Shown here: piece by piece, positions 9,296 to 16,156 of the stretch
How positions within the stretch are numbered: position 1 is the stretch's first letter
Layout: each line of letters begins with the position of its first letter
IMG/VR virus record: IMGVR_UViG_3300025133_000168
Location: 1 to 49,775 of that record
From: a virus
DNA length: 49,775 nt
Direction: 5' to 3' (one strand)
Notes under the pieces: model-generated
Database searches by the model: none
What the model was told of the DNA's origin: nothing
What the model saw: only the letters and a program-made list of their open reading frames with translations
Position numbers and translations under genes: made by a program

Positions 9296-10834
9296 TTAAG
9301 TCCAACCCTGCGAGCTTCCGCCGACGACGGTCACCTTCTTCACCACGTCCATCCCCTGATCAAACGCACTCTTTTTCGCCTGCATCTGGAACCCGGTAAG
9401 GTACAGGCAGGCGTACTGGAGCGCGTCGTGGATGTGCGAGAAATCGTTCTTTTCAGGCGCATCGGAGAACTTAATCCCGCTCGCCGTCTTAATCTTGCGG
9501 TAATGGTACCCGGACGCGAATCCCTCACGGAGCAGGGTACACGACGGATCAATCTGAAACCCCGGCTTACCCTCCACATTGGTGACCAGATGCTTCACGA
9601 CGGACTCAATCCTCGCCGTGGGCTTATTCGTGACCGCAGGCATGTACTGAAACCCGTTATCGCGCAGAATCGTCTCACAGGTCATCTCGTTGGCCTCGTT
9701 GCCGTACGAACCGCTCGGGTCCCCGGTCACCATAATGTGCATGTTGCGGAACTCCTTCATCAGCGCAGGCCGGATAACCTGCGGAAGGAACGACTGCAAT
9801 CCCATCCCTTCGGCAAAATATTCCCTGAGCACCCGGACCTGCCCCGTAGGACTCATCTGGGTAACGACGCATGCAGGCGTTCTCCCGTAGTCAAACCCAA
9901 GTAAAATCGGCATACCGGGGATAATTTCAATCGTTTTCTTGGCGCAATGGAACGAATCGTTGTACTCCGGGTAAACGGGCTTGCCCTTCTGGACCATGCC
10001 GTAATTCCCCTGAATGAAAACCTTCACCCAGTCCATCGTCTTGCCCTGCACCATGTTCAGATAATAATCAAACCCGAGGGTATGGTGGATTATGTTTTCG
10101 GCGGCGGGGATGCCCTGAAGCTGTCCGGTATTCGGGACGTAGACAGGCGGGATCGCCTCCCCGTCAATCTCACACCCCGTGCCCTGTCGAAGCAGGAGTG
10201 CGGGCGGCTGACGGAAGAAGTCATACCGTTCAGGCTTGGTGACCTCGTCGAGGTCCTGCCACCAATGACCAATCGCAGGGGGGTTTGTATCCATGATAAC
10301 CCCGGTCCAATTAAATCCACCGTCGTCTTTTGATGGAAAACGGCCAACACGTGAGGTCGCAACTTCGAGCACTTCCTTCGGTATCTCTGAGGCTTCATTA
10401 AGAAAACATCCGGTTAATTCGAGCGATTTGAGCTTCCCTACATCTGCCTCCGTATCCAGAGCCAGAAAGATAACTTCCATCCAAATGCGTGTGCCGTCGC
10501 CAAGATCTTGATCAAGGGTCGCCATGAGGCGGGGACTTTTCTTAACAGGCGCGATAGCTTCGGGGACCCAATCCATCCATGTGTTGAGGGTGGTTGAGAG
10601 GAGCTCTGGATAGGTGTTCCGTACGAAAGCCCACCGTGATCGTCTAACTCCCATTTTGTTCGGAATTTGTTCTCTTGCACGGCTCAGCGCCTCCATTATG
10701 CACGCAACAGATTTCCCCGAGCCGAACGGACCCATGACGCCGCGCACAAAAGCGTCTGAGGCGTGGAAAGCCGATGCCGTCGGCTCGGGGATGTAATCCT
10801 TAATTGCGATGCGGGAATAATCAGGTTTGGGCAT
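9296..10834 (-). CDS. terL: Terminase large subunit
   Basis: A 512-residue packaging motor from the ATG at 10834 (MPKPDYSRIAIKDYIPEP), chosen because AAGGA lies just upstream; an in-frame ATG further out (10939) lies inside the previous gene. The ATPase Walker A motif is GPFGSGKS (residues 35-42). A Walker B-like strand CFLNEASEIP follows, and the C-terminal nuclease domain begins near PILLGFDYGRTPACVV (first metal-binding Asp) with VTGDPSGSYGNEANEM as a second acidic segment. It cuts and pumps DNA into the procapsid through the portal. It overlaps the small coiled-coil gene upstream by 14 bases. Confidence 0.9.
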   Translation of the reverse strand: MPKPDYSRIAIKDYIPEPTASAFHASDAFVRGVMGPFGSGKSVACIMEALSRAREQIPNKMGVRRSRWAFVRNTYPELLSTTLNTWMDWVPEAIAPVKKSPRLMATLDQDLGDGTRIWMEVIFLALDTEADVGKLKSLELTGCFLNEASEIPKEVLEVATSRVGRFPSKDDGGFNWTGVIMDTNPPAIGHWWQDLDEVTKPERYDFFRQPPALLLRQGTGCEIDGEAIPPVYVPNTGQLQGIPAAENIIHHTLGFDYYLNMVQGKTMDWVKVFIQGNYGMVQKGKPVYPEYNDSFHCAKKTIEIIPGMPILLGFDYGRTPACVVTQMSPTGQVRVLREYFAEGMGLQSFLPQVIRPALMKEFRNMHIMVTGDPSGSYGNEANEMTCETILRDNGFQYMPAVTNKPTARIESVVKHLVTNVEGKPGFQIDPSCTLLREGFASGYHYRKIKTASGIKFSDAPEKNDFSHIHDALQYACLYLTGFQMQAKKSAFDQGMDVVKKVTVVGGSSQGWT

Positions 10835-11033
10835 GATGTCCTTGGTACGGCATGTCTGAGATGGTTTGGCCCCTCTCCTTGAGTCGGTCGATCTCTTGAG
10901 CCTGAGCCGCGCTCTCAGCGATCTTATTGGTGAGCGCATCCTCCGTCACCTTGAGCCGAGCGCGGAGCTGAGTGTTCTCTTCGGCGATCCGATCGTAGTT
11001 ATCAACCATGTACTTGCTATCAAAATCACGCAT
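10821..11033 (-). CDS. Small coiled-coil protein
   Basis: A 70-residue protein from the ATG at 11033 (MRDFDSKYMVDNYDRIAEEN), preceded by GGAGG with 7 bases spacing. Almost the whole chain is a predicted heptad coiled coil (LRARLKVTEDALTNKIAESA). It overlaps the terminase large-subunit start. It could be an assembly or packaging accessory. No family recognised. Confidence 0.55.
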   Translation of the reverse strand: MRDFDSKYMVDNYDRIAEENTQLRARLKVTEDALTNKIAESAAQAQEIDRLKERGQTISDMPYQGHHAQT

Positions 11034-11047
11034 CAATCTTCCTCCAC

Positions 11048-11524
11048 TCATTCATCAAGCAACTCCTGAATCCCCGTCGGAATCGATTCCTGATACGCCT
11101 GATTCTCCACACACCCGTGGATGTAAGGGAGCTTCTTTCCGAGCCGCTGTTGGACGAACTGCACCACATGGAGCGTCATATCATCAATAAGGCTGTTCAG
11201 CCTCTCCTCCCGCTCTTCATCCATCACGCTGAGGGCAAAGACCCCATCACGGTCCGAAAGGGCCCAGAAGATCGCATGGCGGACCTCATGGCCCACCGTC
11301 TCGAGGTCCAAGAGCTCAGCATTAAAGAAAATAAACGACGATTTGATGGCCATGACGGACTCCATCTGAAACGAAACGCCTCGGCGCTCCTTCGACGTAA
11401 GATCCGCCCCGGAGAATTCCATGGCTTCCGCTAAGAACTCATTACGGTGTTTGCACAGCCCCACCTTCACGAGGGACTTCGTCGAACCTTCGAGACTCGG
11501 AATATAAAAAGCGTGGTCAATCAT
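11048..11524 (-). CDS. HEXXH putative zinc metalloprotease-like protein
   Basis: A 158-residue protein starting MIDHAFYIPSLEGSTKSL. Its ATG overlaps the previous stop as ATGA. Residues 79-83 are HEVRH inside LETVGHEVRHAIFWAL, a textbook zincin HEXXH helix, and acidic residues downstream (MDEEREERLNSL) could give the third ligand. Similar small zincin-like proteins occur in phages next to packaging genes; their substrates are unknown. Activity as a protease is inference from the motif alone. Confidence 0.6.
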   Translation of the reverse strand: MIDHAFYIPSLEGSTKSLVKVGLCKHRNEFLAEAMEFSGADLTSKERRGVSFQMESVMAIKSSFIFFNAELLDLETVGHEVRHAIFWALSDRDGVFALSVMDEEREERLNSLIDDMTLHVVQFVQQRLGKKLPYIHGCVENQAYQESIPTGIQELLDE

Positions 11525-11757
11525 CTCGACCCCGGCGCAGTCCGCATGTCCTCGTCCTGAGCGAGAGTCCACCGTTGCACCTGCCCGTACTGCGCATTGA
11601 AGTTTCCACGGCCCGAGGTCTCGGACACCGTGGTGTCGCCCCCGACGGAGGCTGTAACAAAGAGCCTACAGGCGTCGCACCCGAGCTCCATCATCCTATC
11701 AAGCAGTATGTCCGCCTGTTCGCGGATCGCCTGCATTTCCTGATCTGAAACGTTCAT
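11521..11757 (-). CDS. Hypothetical protein of packaging cluster
   Basis: A 78-residue protein from the ATG at 11757 (MNVSDQEMQAIREQADILL), with AAGG about 7 bases upstream. The N-terminal half is helical. The middle has LGCDACRLFVTASVGGDTTV with a CxxC pair, and the C-terminus is polar and Gly/Gln-rich. Translation is coupled to the HEXXH gene by an ATGA overlap. Unknown function. Confidence 0.5.
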   Translation of the reverse strand: MNVSDQEMQAIREQADILLDRMMELGCDACRLFVTASVGGDTTVSETSGRGNFNAQYGQVQRWTLAQDEDMRTAPGSR

Positions 11758-11765
11758 GTCGGGCC

Positions 11766-11912
11766 TTATCTGTCTTCTGTGTCCGCCAGTGCCTCCCGTA
11801 AAAGGCACAGCTCAAAAGTGATATTTTCCCCGCAAGCAGGGCAAATCCAACAAGCGCGGCCACGGTGCTGAGCATTCTCGAAGTCGTGCTGTCCGTCACC
11901 GCACGAGAACAT
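11766..11912 (-). CDS. Short zinc-ribbon protein
   Basis: A 48-residue protein not obvious by length: MFSCGDGQHDFENAQHRG, then ACWICPACGENITFEL. Cys pairs C..CPAC plus an N-terminal Cys and two His give a plausible zinc ribbon. The ATG overlaps the upstream stop in TGATG, and it ends 8 bases before the next start, so it fits the operon tightly. Function unknown. Confidence 0.5.
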   Translation of the reverse strand: MFSCGDGQHDFENAQHRGRACWICPACGENITFELCLLREALADTEDR

Positions 11913-12193
11913 CAGTTCCCATAGCCTGTAATAGGCATACGTTCAGGCCCGCTCACCGAGCATGTAGGGTTAGCCCCGTTATTCGGTGAGCCTTCCTTAC
12001 ACTCAGCAACGGGTGGTACCCCGCTATACGCCTTAGGTGAATTCCCGGAAGAATCGCCGCTGACTCCGGGGATCGATCCCCCTGTAGGTCGGGTCGGCAA
12101 CTGTCCTGTGTCTTGTTTCGGTCCGGAAACTTTCGGCATGGGTCCGGATGCACAACTGCTATTAACTTGCCCGGTATCTGCTTTTCCATTCAT
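11912..12193 (-). CDS. Low-complexity Gly/Pro/Ser-rich protein
   Basis: A 93-residue protein beginning MNGKADTGQVNSSCASG. It is composed largely of Gly, Pro, Ser, Asn and Thr with three Cys, and is probably disordered. A strong ribosome site (AGGAG) lies 6 bases before the ATG. It lies between the terminase small-subunit gene and a zinc-ribbon gene. A different frame is also open here (11953-12189), but the ribosome site and tight overlaps support this frame. Confidence 0.45.
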   Translation of the reverse strand: MNGKADTGQVNSSCASGPMPKVSGPKQDTGQLPTRPTGGSIPGVSGDSSGNSPKAYSGVPPVAECKEGSPNNGANPTCSVSGPERMPITGYGN

Positions 12194-12215
12194 CTCGTGC
12201 TCCTAGTTATAAAAA

Positions 12216-13016
12216 TTAAGCTCCCGGCGGCTGTTCTTCCTCCACCTCCGCAAACGGCGACTCAACCGTAATCTCCCCCTGAGTCATAGGGGTCGTACGC
12301 ACATTCTCCCGAAGTCCCATTTGCATGTTGAGTACCACTCCTGTGGATTTTACCTCATGCCGTTCAGTAAACTTATCGGGATGATCCGCTTTGAGAAACA
12401 TCTGGAGAAGTGCGTCCGAATACTTAATACGATGCCCTACAAGCTTACCCGATGGCGAGAAAATATCTTCCTCCGTCCCTTCGGTCGCCCTTCGATGGGC
12501 CTCGTCATACCGAACAATCTGTCTCGTCTCCTCGCCGAGCCGACTGACTGCGGTGTAAATCTTGCCAACCACCGGGAATTTCGAGCGGTAAATGCTGAAA
12601 TCCGTCCAAACCCAATTCACATCGGAGAGCGCCTCTTTGTGGCGGGCCCCCAGAGCGAGATTATGAAGCACCGTAATGAGCTTCTCCCGGTCACCGGGTT
12701 TACGCTCCACGATACTCGCCATGGGCGTCATATCAATCTTCGGCGCAGACGCTACAAGGATCTCGTACTTTTCAATCCCATCGAGCGTTAAATCAAATCC
12801 ATCGTCGGGCTGTCGGACCGACGAGACCTTTTCCGTCGATTTCTGAGTATGTACCCGCCGCTCCGTCGTCTTGAGAGGCTCCGGTGTAATAGACGACGCT
12901 TTCTTAGCTTGGGGGACTATCGGTTTGACGGGCCCCCATACGGTGCCCTCCGGTAAGTCGTGCGCCGGTTTCTTTAGGGTTTTGTCCCATTCAGGGTTTC
13001 GTGGTTTTTTAGCCAT
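12216..13016 (-). CDS. terS: Putative terminase small subunit
   Basis: A 266-residue protein and the first gene of the leftward operon. Residues 1-75 are basic and proline-rich. The middle (about 110-190) is helical, with HKEALSDVNWVWTDFSIYRS that could be a DNA-binding helix-turn-helix. Near residues 200-225 is YSDALLQMFLKADHPDKFTE, followed by RHEVKSTGVVLN, the segment many small terminase subunits share before their C-terminal tail. It would recognise the packaging site and recruit the large subunit. Position at the head of the packaging operon supports this. Confidence 0.65.
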   Translation of the reverse strand: MAKKPRNPEWDKTLKKPAHDLPEGTVWGPVKPIVPQAKKASSITPEPLKTTERRVHTQKSTEKVSSVRQPDDGFDLTLDGIEKYEILVASAPKIDMTPMASIVERKPGDREKLITVLHNLALGARHKEALSDVNWVWTDFSIYRSKFPVVGKIYTAVSRLGEETRQIVRYDEAHRRATEGTEEDIFSPSGKLVGHRIKYSDALLQMFLKADHPDKFTERHEVKSTGVVLNMQMGLRENVRTTPMTQGEITVESPFAEVEEEQPPGA

Positions 13017-13090
13017 GGGTTCAGTCTTACGCGTAAGCGCGGTTCGGCGTCAAGCTCGAAAAATCGTGTAATTTTCAAATTTCCGAAAAA

Positions 13091-13096
13091 ATTATA
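13091..13096 (-). promoter_or_regulatory. Possible -10 element of the leftward head operon
   Basis: On the minus strand the sequence reads AAAAATATAATTTTTT, with a perfect TATAAT about 75 bases upstream of the first leftward gene. The matching -35 is poor (around GTCAGA). It lies in a short AT-rich patch inside the divergent control region. It could serve a host sigma-70 polymerase, but the weak -35 keeps this tentative. Confidence 0.3.
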
Positions 13097-13187
13097 TTTT
13101 TGGGCCCCTTTGTCTGACGCGGACATATGGGGAATATATAGTATTGGCCGGACACTTACGTTTCTATTTGTGGTCCCGGCCACCCCC

Positions 13188-13223
13188 TTCGCTCGCTTCG
13201 CTCGCTTCGCTCGCTTCGCTCGC
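13188..13223. repeat. Four tandem copies of a 9-bp repeat TTCGCTCGC
   Basis: Four perfect head-to-tail copies of TTCGCTCGC at 13188, 13197, 13206 and 13215, in the control region between the leftward head operon and the rightward early genes. Tandem arrays at such a place can be operator or polymerase binding sites, or replication slippage products. Confidence 0.85.
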
Positions 13224-13242
13224 TCTCGCCTTCGGCTCGAAT

Positions 13243-13400
13243 TGGTGGGGGTGCCCCCCACACCCCGCTATTAGTTGTTCGCCGTTCCGTCGAACTGGTG
13301 GGGGTGCCCCCCACACCCCGCTGATGCGTCGAGCCTTCGGCTCTCCTTACTGCCGAACCTTCGGTTCGTCTGATTGATGGGGGCAAGCCCCCATACCCCC
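13243..13400. repeat. Duplicated 27-bp G/C hairpin repeat plus short UUCG-type hairpins
   Basis: A 27-bp unit beginning TGGTGGGGGTGCCCCCC occurs at 13243-13269 and again at 13296-13322. Each copy can fold as a G-run/C-run hairpin. A related hairpin TGGGGGC-AA-GCCCCCA follows near 13377-13392. Between them are small hairpins GAGCC-TTC-GGCTC (about 13331) and GAACC-TTC-GGTTC (about 13357). The dense alternation of short hairpins just before the first rightward gene suggests a regulatory leader or promoter array. Confidence 0.7.
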
Positions 13401-13471
13401 TTGTGCGCCTTCGGCTAGTGCGTATATTCGTAGAGCGAGGGATGAACCCTCACCTTAACAGGAGAAATACC

Positions 13472-13762
13472 ATGGCTACTGAAGCACGCGTTAACTTTGC
13501 GGGTACGTACCCGATCCCGCGTGAAAACTCCAGAGGCGAAGCCTTCTGGAGTTGTCACGCTCCGATTCGTGGTCACGAATCACATCAAGCGCTCAACTTC
13601 GTTGTGAACAACGAAGAAGAGCTTGCTGAAGTAACGGCTGTCGGCGTCGTGAAGCTCTCCGAGCTCACGACACTCGAAAAGCCGTACGTGGCCGAGTCTG
13701 GTGATGAGCTCGTTGAGCTCACCACCAACATCGGCAACATCCGTTCGCGGGGTGAATGGTAA
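13472..13762 (+). CDS. First rightward gene, hypothetical early protein
   Basis: A 96-residue protein, MATEARVNFAGTYPIPREN. The ATG is 8 bases after AGGAG, which decides the start over longer in-frame options. It is moderately acidic with repeated Glu in the middle (NNEEELAEVTAVGVV) and no membrane segment. It is the first gene after the divergent control region and is followed by a terminator hairpin, so it is probably a strongly expressed early protein. No family recognised. Confidence 0.65.
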   Translation: MATEARVNFAGTYPIPRENSRGEAFWSCHAPIRGHESHQALNFVVNNEEELAEVTAVGVVKLSELTTLEKPYVAESGDELVELTTNIGNIRSRGEW

Positions 13763-13777
13763 ACCATTCACAGCATC

Positions 13778-13798
13778 GCACCTCTTCGGAGGTGCTTT
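13778..13798 (+). terminator. UUCG-capped terminator-like hairpin
   Basis: A perfect 7-bp stem GCACCTC-TTCG-GAGGTGC is followed by TTT only. It lies 16 bases after the stop of the first rightward gene. The short T-run suggests a partial terminator or an RNA-stabilising 3' end. Confidence 0.6.
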
Positions 13799-13895
13799 GC
13801 GTTCGCGAATAGACGGCTCGCCTAGGCTCGCTTTCGAAAGTGCTTGCTTTGCGTTCGCGAATAGACGGCTCGCCTAGGCTCGCTTTCGAAAGTGC
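13793..13895. repeat. Tandem direct repeat, two 51-bp copies with 52-bp period
   Basis: The unit at 13793-13843 is repeated exactly at 13845-13895, with one extra base between. Each copy contains the palindromes TTCGCGAA, CCTAGG and TTTCGAAA, so both DNA-level protein binding and RNA hairpins are possible. It lies in a gene-free stretch just after the first rightward gene. Confidence 0.85.
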
Positions 13896-14321
13896 GTGCT
13901 TGGCCCCCTCGAGAGGCGGAGCTTAGGCGCATTCAGGCAATCGACGATTCAACGGTGCGACGAATCGACGGTTCGATTAATCTACGGACCGACGATTCGA
14001 CGCCTGCAAAACGCGATTCCATCATGAGTAGATGGTTCACGCGTAGATGGATAAATAGGGCATTTCAAGCCTTATTCGTCCATATCAGAGGAGTAAAATA
14101 ACAAGATAGACCAAGGAAGATACGTGAAACAGCGCCCACTGGCGTTGGTATTGAATTGAAGTCGAGTCTCCCGGACTTAGGTATGTGACATATTACATGC
14201 TGGGCCTGAATAGGTTACAGGGATCAACTCAAACTAAGACGCTCGCATTGCCTCACTCACAGTAACGGCAAGAGTCGCCCTCTTCGGAGGGTTCACCCTT
14301 TTTCAAACTAAGGAGATAACC
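13896..14321. other. Gene-free stretch with short repeats
   Basis: No supported gene lies between the 51-bp repeats and the 44-residue gene at 14322. Short CGACGATTC-type repeats occur near 13941, 13960 and 13990 in direct and inverted forms. There is a hairpin AAGTC...GACTT near 14159-14178 and a UUCG-capped stem CCCTC-TTCG-GAGGG near 14278-14291, just before the ribosome site of the next gene. It may be an untranslated leader or a structured RNA. No promoter of known type was identified. Confidence 0.4.
14292..14318 (+). promoter_or_regulatory. Repeated 27-base translation leader, copy 1
   Basis: A 27-base leader starting TTCACCCTTTTTC and ending with the ribosome site AAGGAGATA is identical at 14292-14318 and 14710-14736, each directly in front of a small gene. 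A shorter relative (TTCACCCTTTTC) follows at 15020. The exact conservation suggests a shared translational enhancer or recent duplication. Confidence 0.7.
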
Positions 14322-14456
14322 ATGAAAACATACCTCGCAATACTGAAAAGCGAAGGCGTCCTCATAGAAGCCGTCAAATTCAGGACGGCAGAAGACCCAG
14401 CCATCTGGGTAAAGAAGTATCTCGCAGATCTCCCTTGGGAGATAGTCGAGAAGTAA
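14322..14456 (+). CDS. 44-residue hypothetical early protein
   Basis: A small protein, MKTYLAILKSEGVLIEAVKF and so on, ending PWEIVEK, of mixed alpha/beta character without Cys. Its start is fixed by the ribosome site AAGGAG 6 bases upstream inside a 27-base leader that recurs before the 83-residue gene at 14740. It is followed at once by a long hairpin overlapping the stop codon. Function unknown. Confidence 0.6.
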   Translation: MKTYLAILKSEGVLIEAVKFRTAEDPAIWVKKYLADLPWEIVEK

Positions 14457-14709
14457 CACGTATCAAGACTCCAAGATAACTTGGGGTCTTCGTACGTGGT
14501 GCGGATAACACCTAGTCAGTGGGCCTGCTGACGATAGAAAGAGTGGTAACAGCTCTAATTACAGGACCCAAACCGCTTGGAGAAGCGTACTGTGAGACAC
14601 CATCACGATAAAAGTAGAGAGCAGGGAGCACAGCTCAACAGGTAATCCATGGCGAAACAATGAGCCGTATATGGATTATGGGAAACGGAAAACCGGCACT
14701 CTCTACTTC
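14457..14709 (+). ncRNA. Structured non-coding RNA region between two small genes
   Basis: No gene fits here, but the strand folds densely. A hairpin at 14457-14498 has CACGTA/TACGTG outside AAGACTCCAAG-ATAA-CTTGGGGTCTT. GTCAG/CTGAC and TGGGcCTG/CAGgaCCCA stems follow near 14515-14572. A rod at 14612-14708 is closed by a perfect 10-bp stem (AAGTAGAGAG/CTCTCTACTT), with an inner perfect 8-bp stem TAATCCAT/ATGGATTA (14643-14650 and 14671-14678) and a small CGG-AAAA-CCG hairpin. Three nested stems in about 100 bases are unlikely by chance. Whether it is a separate RNA or a structured part of a polycistronic message is unknown. Confidence 0.55.
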
Positions 14710-14736
14710 TTCACCCTTTTTCAAACTAAGGAGATA
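14710..14736 (+). promoter_or_regulatory. Repeated 27-base translation leader, copy 2
   Basis: Identical to 14292-14318 and ending in AAGGAGATA four bases before the ATG of the 83-residue gene. The 3' strand of the long upstream RNA stem ends just before it, so folding of that RNA may affect access to this ribosome site. Confidence 0.7.
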
Positions 14737-14739
14737 GAT

Positions 14740-14991
14740 ATGGAATACAACCCGTACAAAAACATAGTTAGTGTTGTCACGGAGGGCATGGGCTCATGCC
14801 AATGTGGCAACTGCTACTGTTCCGTCTACCGTGACGGAACAGTGCAATACGAGGGGCTGGAGGACTGGCAACAATCCGAGAGGCGGGAATTTCTCGGCAA
14901 GGAGGAGCCACACCGTATGTATGGCTCTCAGTTGAATCAGAAGGCTTACGAACGGGCAATGGAAGCCTTCCCGCCCGTGACTCATCAGTAA
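14740..14991 (+). CDS. 83-residue Cys-containing hypothetical protein
   Basis: MEYNPYKNIVSVVTEGMG, then SCQCGNCYCSVYRDGTVQY. It has four closely spaced Cys (CxCxxCxC), followed by a short beta segment and a charged helix (QSERREFLGKEEPHRMYG). The cluster suggests metal binding. The start is set by AAGGAG in the repeated 27-base leader. The stop is followed by a GTAA-capped hairpin like the one after the 44-residue gene. Unknown function. Confidence 0.6.
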   Translation: MEYNPYKNIVSVVTEGMGSCQCGNCYCSVYRDGTVQYEGLEDWQQSERREFLGKEEPHRMYGSQLNQKAYERAMEAFPPVTHQ

Positions 14992-15285
14992 CACGTCAAG
15001 GCCCCAAGGTAACTTGGGGTTCACCCTTTTCATGGCGTTCTCAACGTCAATAGTCTGAACTGAAGACATTGAGATATACACGGTGAGCTTTGGTCCCGTG
15101 TGAAAGACCTCGCGAGTCATATGAAACCCAATTGTGATCCCGTCATGGGAACCGGAGAGAAGAAGCGGTGGAACCCCCGTCTTAACACGCCCCGTGATAG
15201 TGATCGGGAGCATTTTACAGTAATCTACTTAGCTGTAGACGCCCCTCTTCGGAGGGGCGATATTGTAATTAACTAGGAGATAGAT
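14992..15285 (+). ncRNA. Structured gene-free stretch with GTAA-capped and UUCG-capped hairpins
   Basis: Contains CCCCAAG-GTAA-CTTGGGG at 15002-15019, a second copy of the stop-codon-linked hairpin seen at 14457-14498, then an ACACGG/CCGTGT stem near 15076-15098. At its end is a perfect 8-bp stem CGCCCCTC-TTCG-GAGGGGCG (15240-15259). An antisense frame is open here but lacks a ribosome site. It is probably a structured leader or RNA gene for the gene at 15286. Confidence 0.45.
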
Positions 15286-15582
15286 ATGGAAAAGCATAAA
15301 AGATTAATCAAAGAAGCTACGGCCAAAGGATGGTCAGGTTTCTTTATAGACAATCAAGGCCGTCTATGGGGTCGGTCAAATATTAGCCCTTCACCGAAAC
15401 TAGTTCCCACTTTTAAAAAGAATTATGAAGAGTGGTTGGAGTGGGAAAACGGAGGCATTGAGCAATCGATAGCCGACGCAGAAAGTGGTGCTGATCGTGA
15501 GCACTGTTATGATTCAGAAGCCAGTATGGAAAAAGCGTATCAAGAGTACGTGGAGAATTATGCACCGTTTGGAGAAAAATAA
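15286..15582 (+). CDS. 98-residue hypothetical early protein
   Basis: MEKHKRLIKEATAKGWSG, then FFIDNQGRLWGRS. The N-terminal half is basic, with a short beta hairpin and aromatic residues. The C-terminal half is acidic and helical (IADAESGADREHCYDSEASM). AGGAGATAGAT precedes the ATG. The stop overlaps the next start (TAATG), so it is coupled to a small membrane protein. No family recognised. Confidence 0.65.
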   Translation: MEKHKRLIKEATAKGWSGFFIDNQGRLWGRSNISPSPKLVPTFKKNYEEWLEWENGGIEQSIADAESGADREHCYDSEASMEKAYQEYVENYAPFGEK

Positions 15583-15713
15583 TGCCTTATCACAGAAAAC
15601 ACAGAAAACACAGAAAACACAGAACGAGTGACGAGCAAGGTTTGCTCGCGATGCTATGGGTGGTCACAGCCTTTATCATCGTATTGTTAATTTGTGACGC
15701 AATATGGAGATAG
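15582..15713 (+). CDS. 43-residue single-pass membrane protein
   Basis: MPYHRKHRKHRKHRTSDEQG, then one hydrophobic helix LLAMLWVVTAFIIVLLICDA ending WR. The N-terminal HRK repeat comes from three perfect 9-base DNA repeats (15591-15617). The start overlaps the upstream stop as TAATG. A basic head plus one membrane helix resembles small phage membrane toxins or inner-membrane modifiers, but no family is recognised. Confidence 0.6.
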   Translation: MPYHRKHRKHRKHRTSDEQGLLAMLWVVTAFIIVLLICDAIWR

Positions 15714-15717
15714 AACA

Positions 15718-15996
15718 ATGGCAAAACAACTAATAGCCGCGTGCATTAGTGTGAACACCGCAGAAGAGAAGAAGCATCGTAAGGGCAAAAAGACCCGAAC
15801 GATTGACTTCATAGATATCAATTTGATGTATTCAGACGCCAACGAGCGCATGAATGTGACATACAAACCAAAGAAGAAAGCCCATGAAAATTTACGACCT
15901 CCCGCCCAAAGAGGCGGTAACACTGACAATCGTTCCTTCGACCGTAACCCGGTCAGGGAACGCAACATTGAAAGGCTTTACGCTCCAAAGTGTTGA
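15718..15996 (+). CDS. Basic 92-residue hypothetical protein
   Basis: MAKQLIAACISVNTAEEKK, then HRKGKKTRTIDFIDINLMY. It is highly basic, especially in the last third (RNPVRERNIERLY), which suggests nucleic-acid binding. The ribosome site GGAG is inside the end of the preceding gene. Its last 113 bases overlap the next gene in another frame. The tail after about residue 56 could be an artefact of the overlap, but no earlier stop exists. Confidence 0.5.
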   Translation: MAKQLIAACISVNTAEEKKHRKGKKTRTIDFIDINLMYSDANERMNVTYKPKKKAHENLRPPAQRGGNTDNRSFDRNPVRERNIERLYAPKC

Positions 15997-16156
15997 CTAC
16001 AGTTTGGAAGAGGCCGTCGCAATTGACGGCTTCTACGGATATGTCCACGCAGTGGATGGAGTTAATCGGCTTGGAACACAGGCCGTACGCTATGACGCTA
16101 AGCGCAGACCCACCCAGATTGTTGGAGTGGCGTTCACCAAGCAAAAGTCATGTTAA
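15884..16156 (+). CDS. 90-residue hypothetical protein
   Basis: MKIYDLPPKEAVTLTIVPST, then SVDYSLEEAVAIDGFYGYV. A beta-rich protein with regular hydrophobic alternation that looks like a genuine folded domain. It starts inside the previous gene with a purine-rich AAGAAGAAAG upstream. Its stop overlaps the start of the next gene (ATGTTAA). Function unknown. Confidence 0.55.
   Translation: MKIYDLPPKEAVTLTIVPSTVTRSGNATLKGFTLQSVDYSLEEAVAIDGFYGYVHAVDGVNRLGTQAVRYDAKRRPTQIVGVAFTKQKSC

Noticed and set aside
13892-14101. 69-codon rightward frame after the 51-bp repeats
   Set aside because: Starts with a non-ATG codon without a ribosome site and is made of short repeats of CGACGATTC type.
14794-15213. 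Open frame on the minus strand, 139 codons, over a small rightward gene and the following gap
   Set aside because: It reads plausibly in part but has no ribosome site, runs antisense through a well-supported gene, and the gap part folds as RNA.
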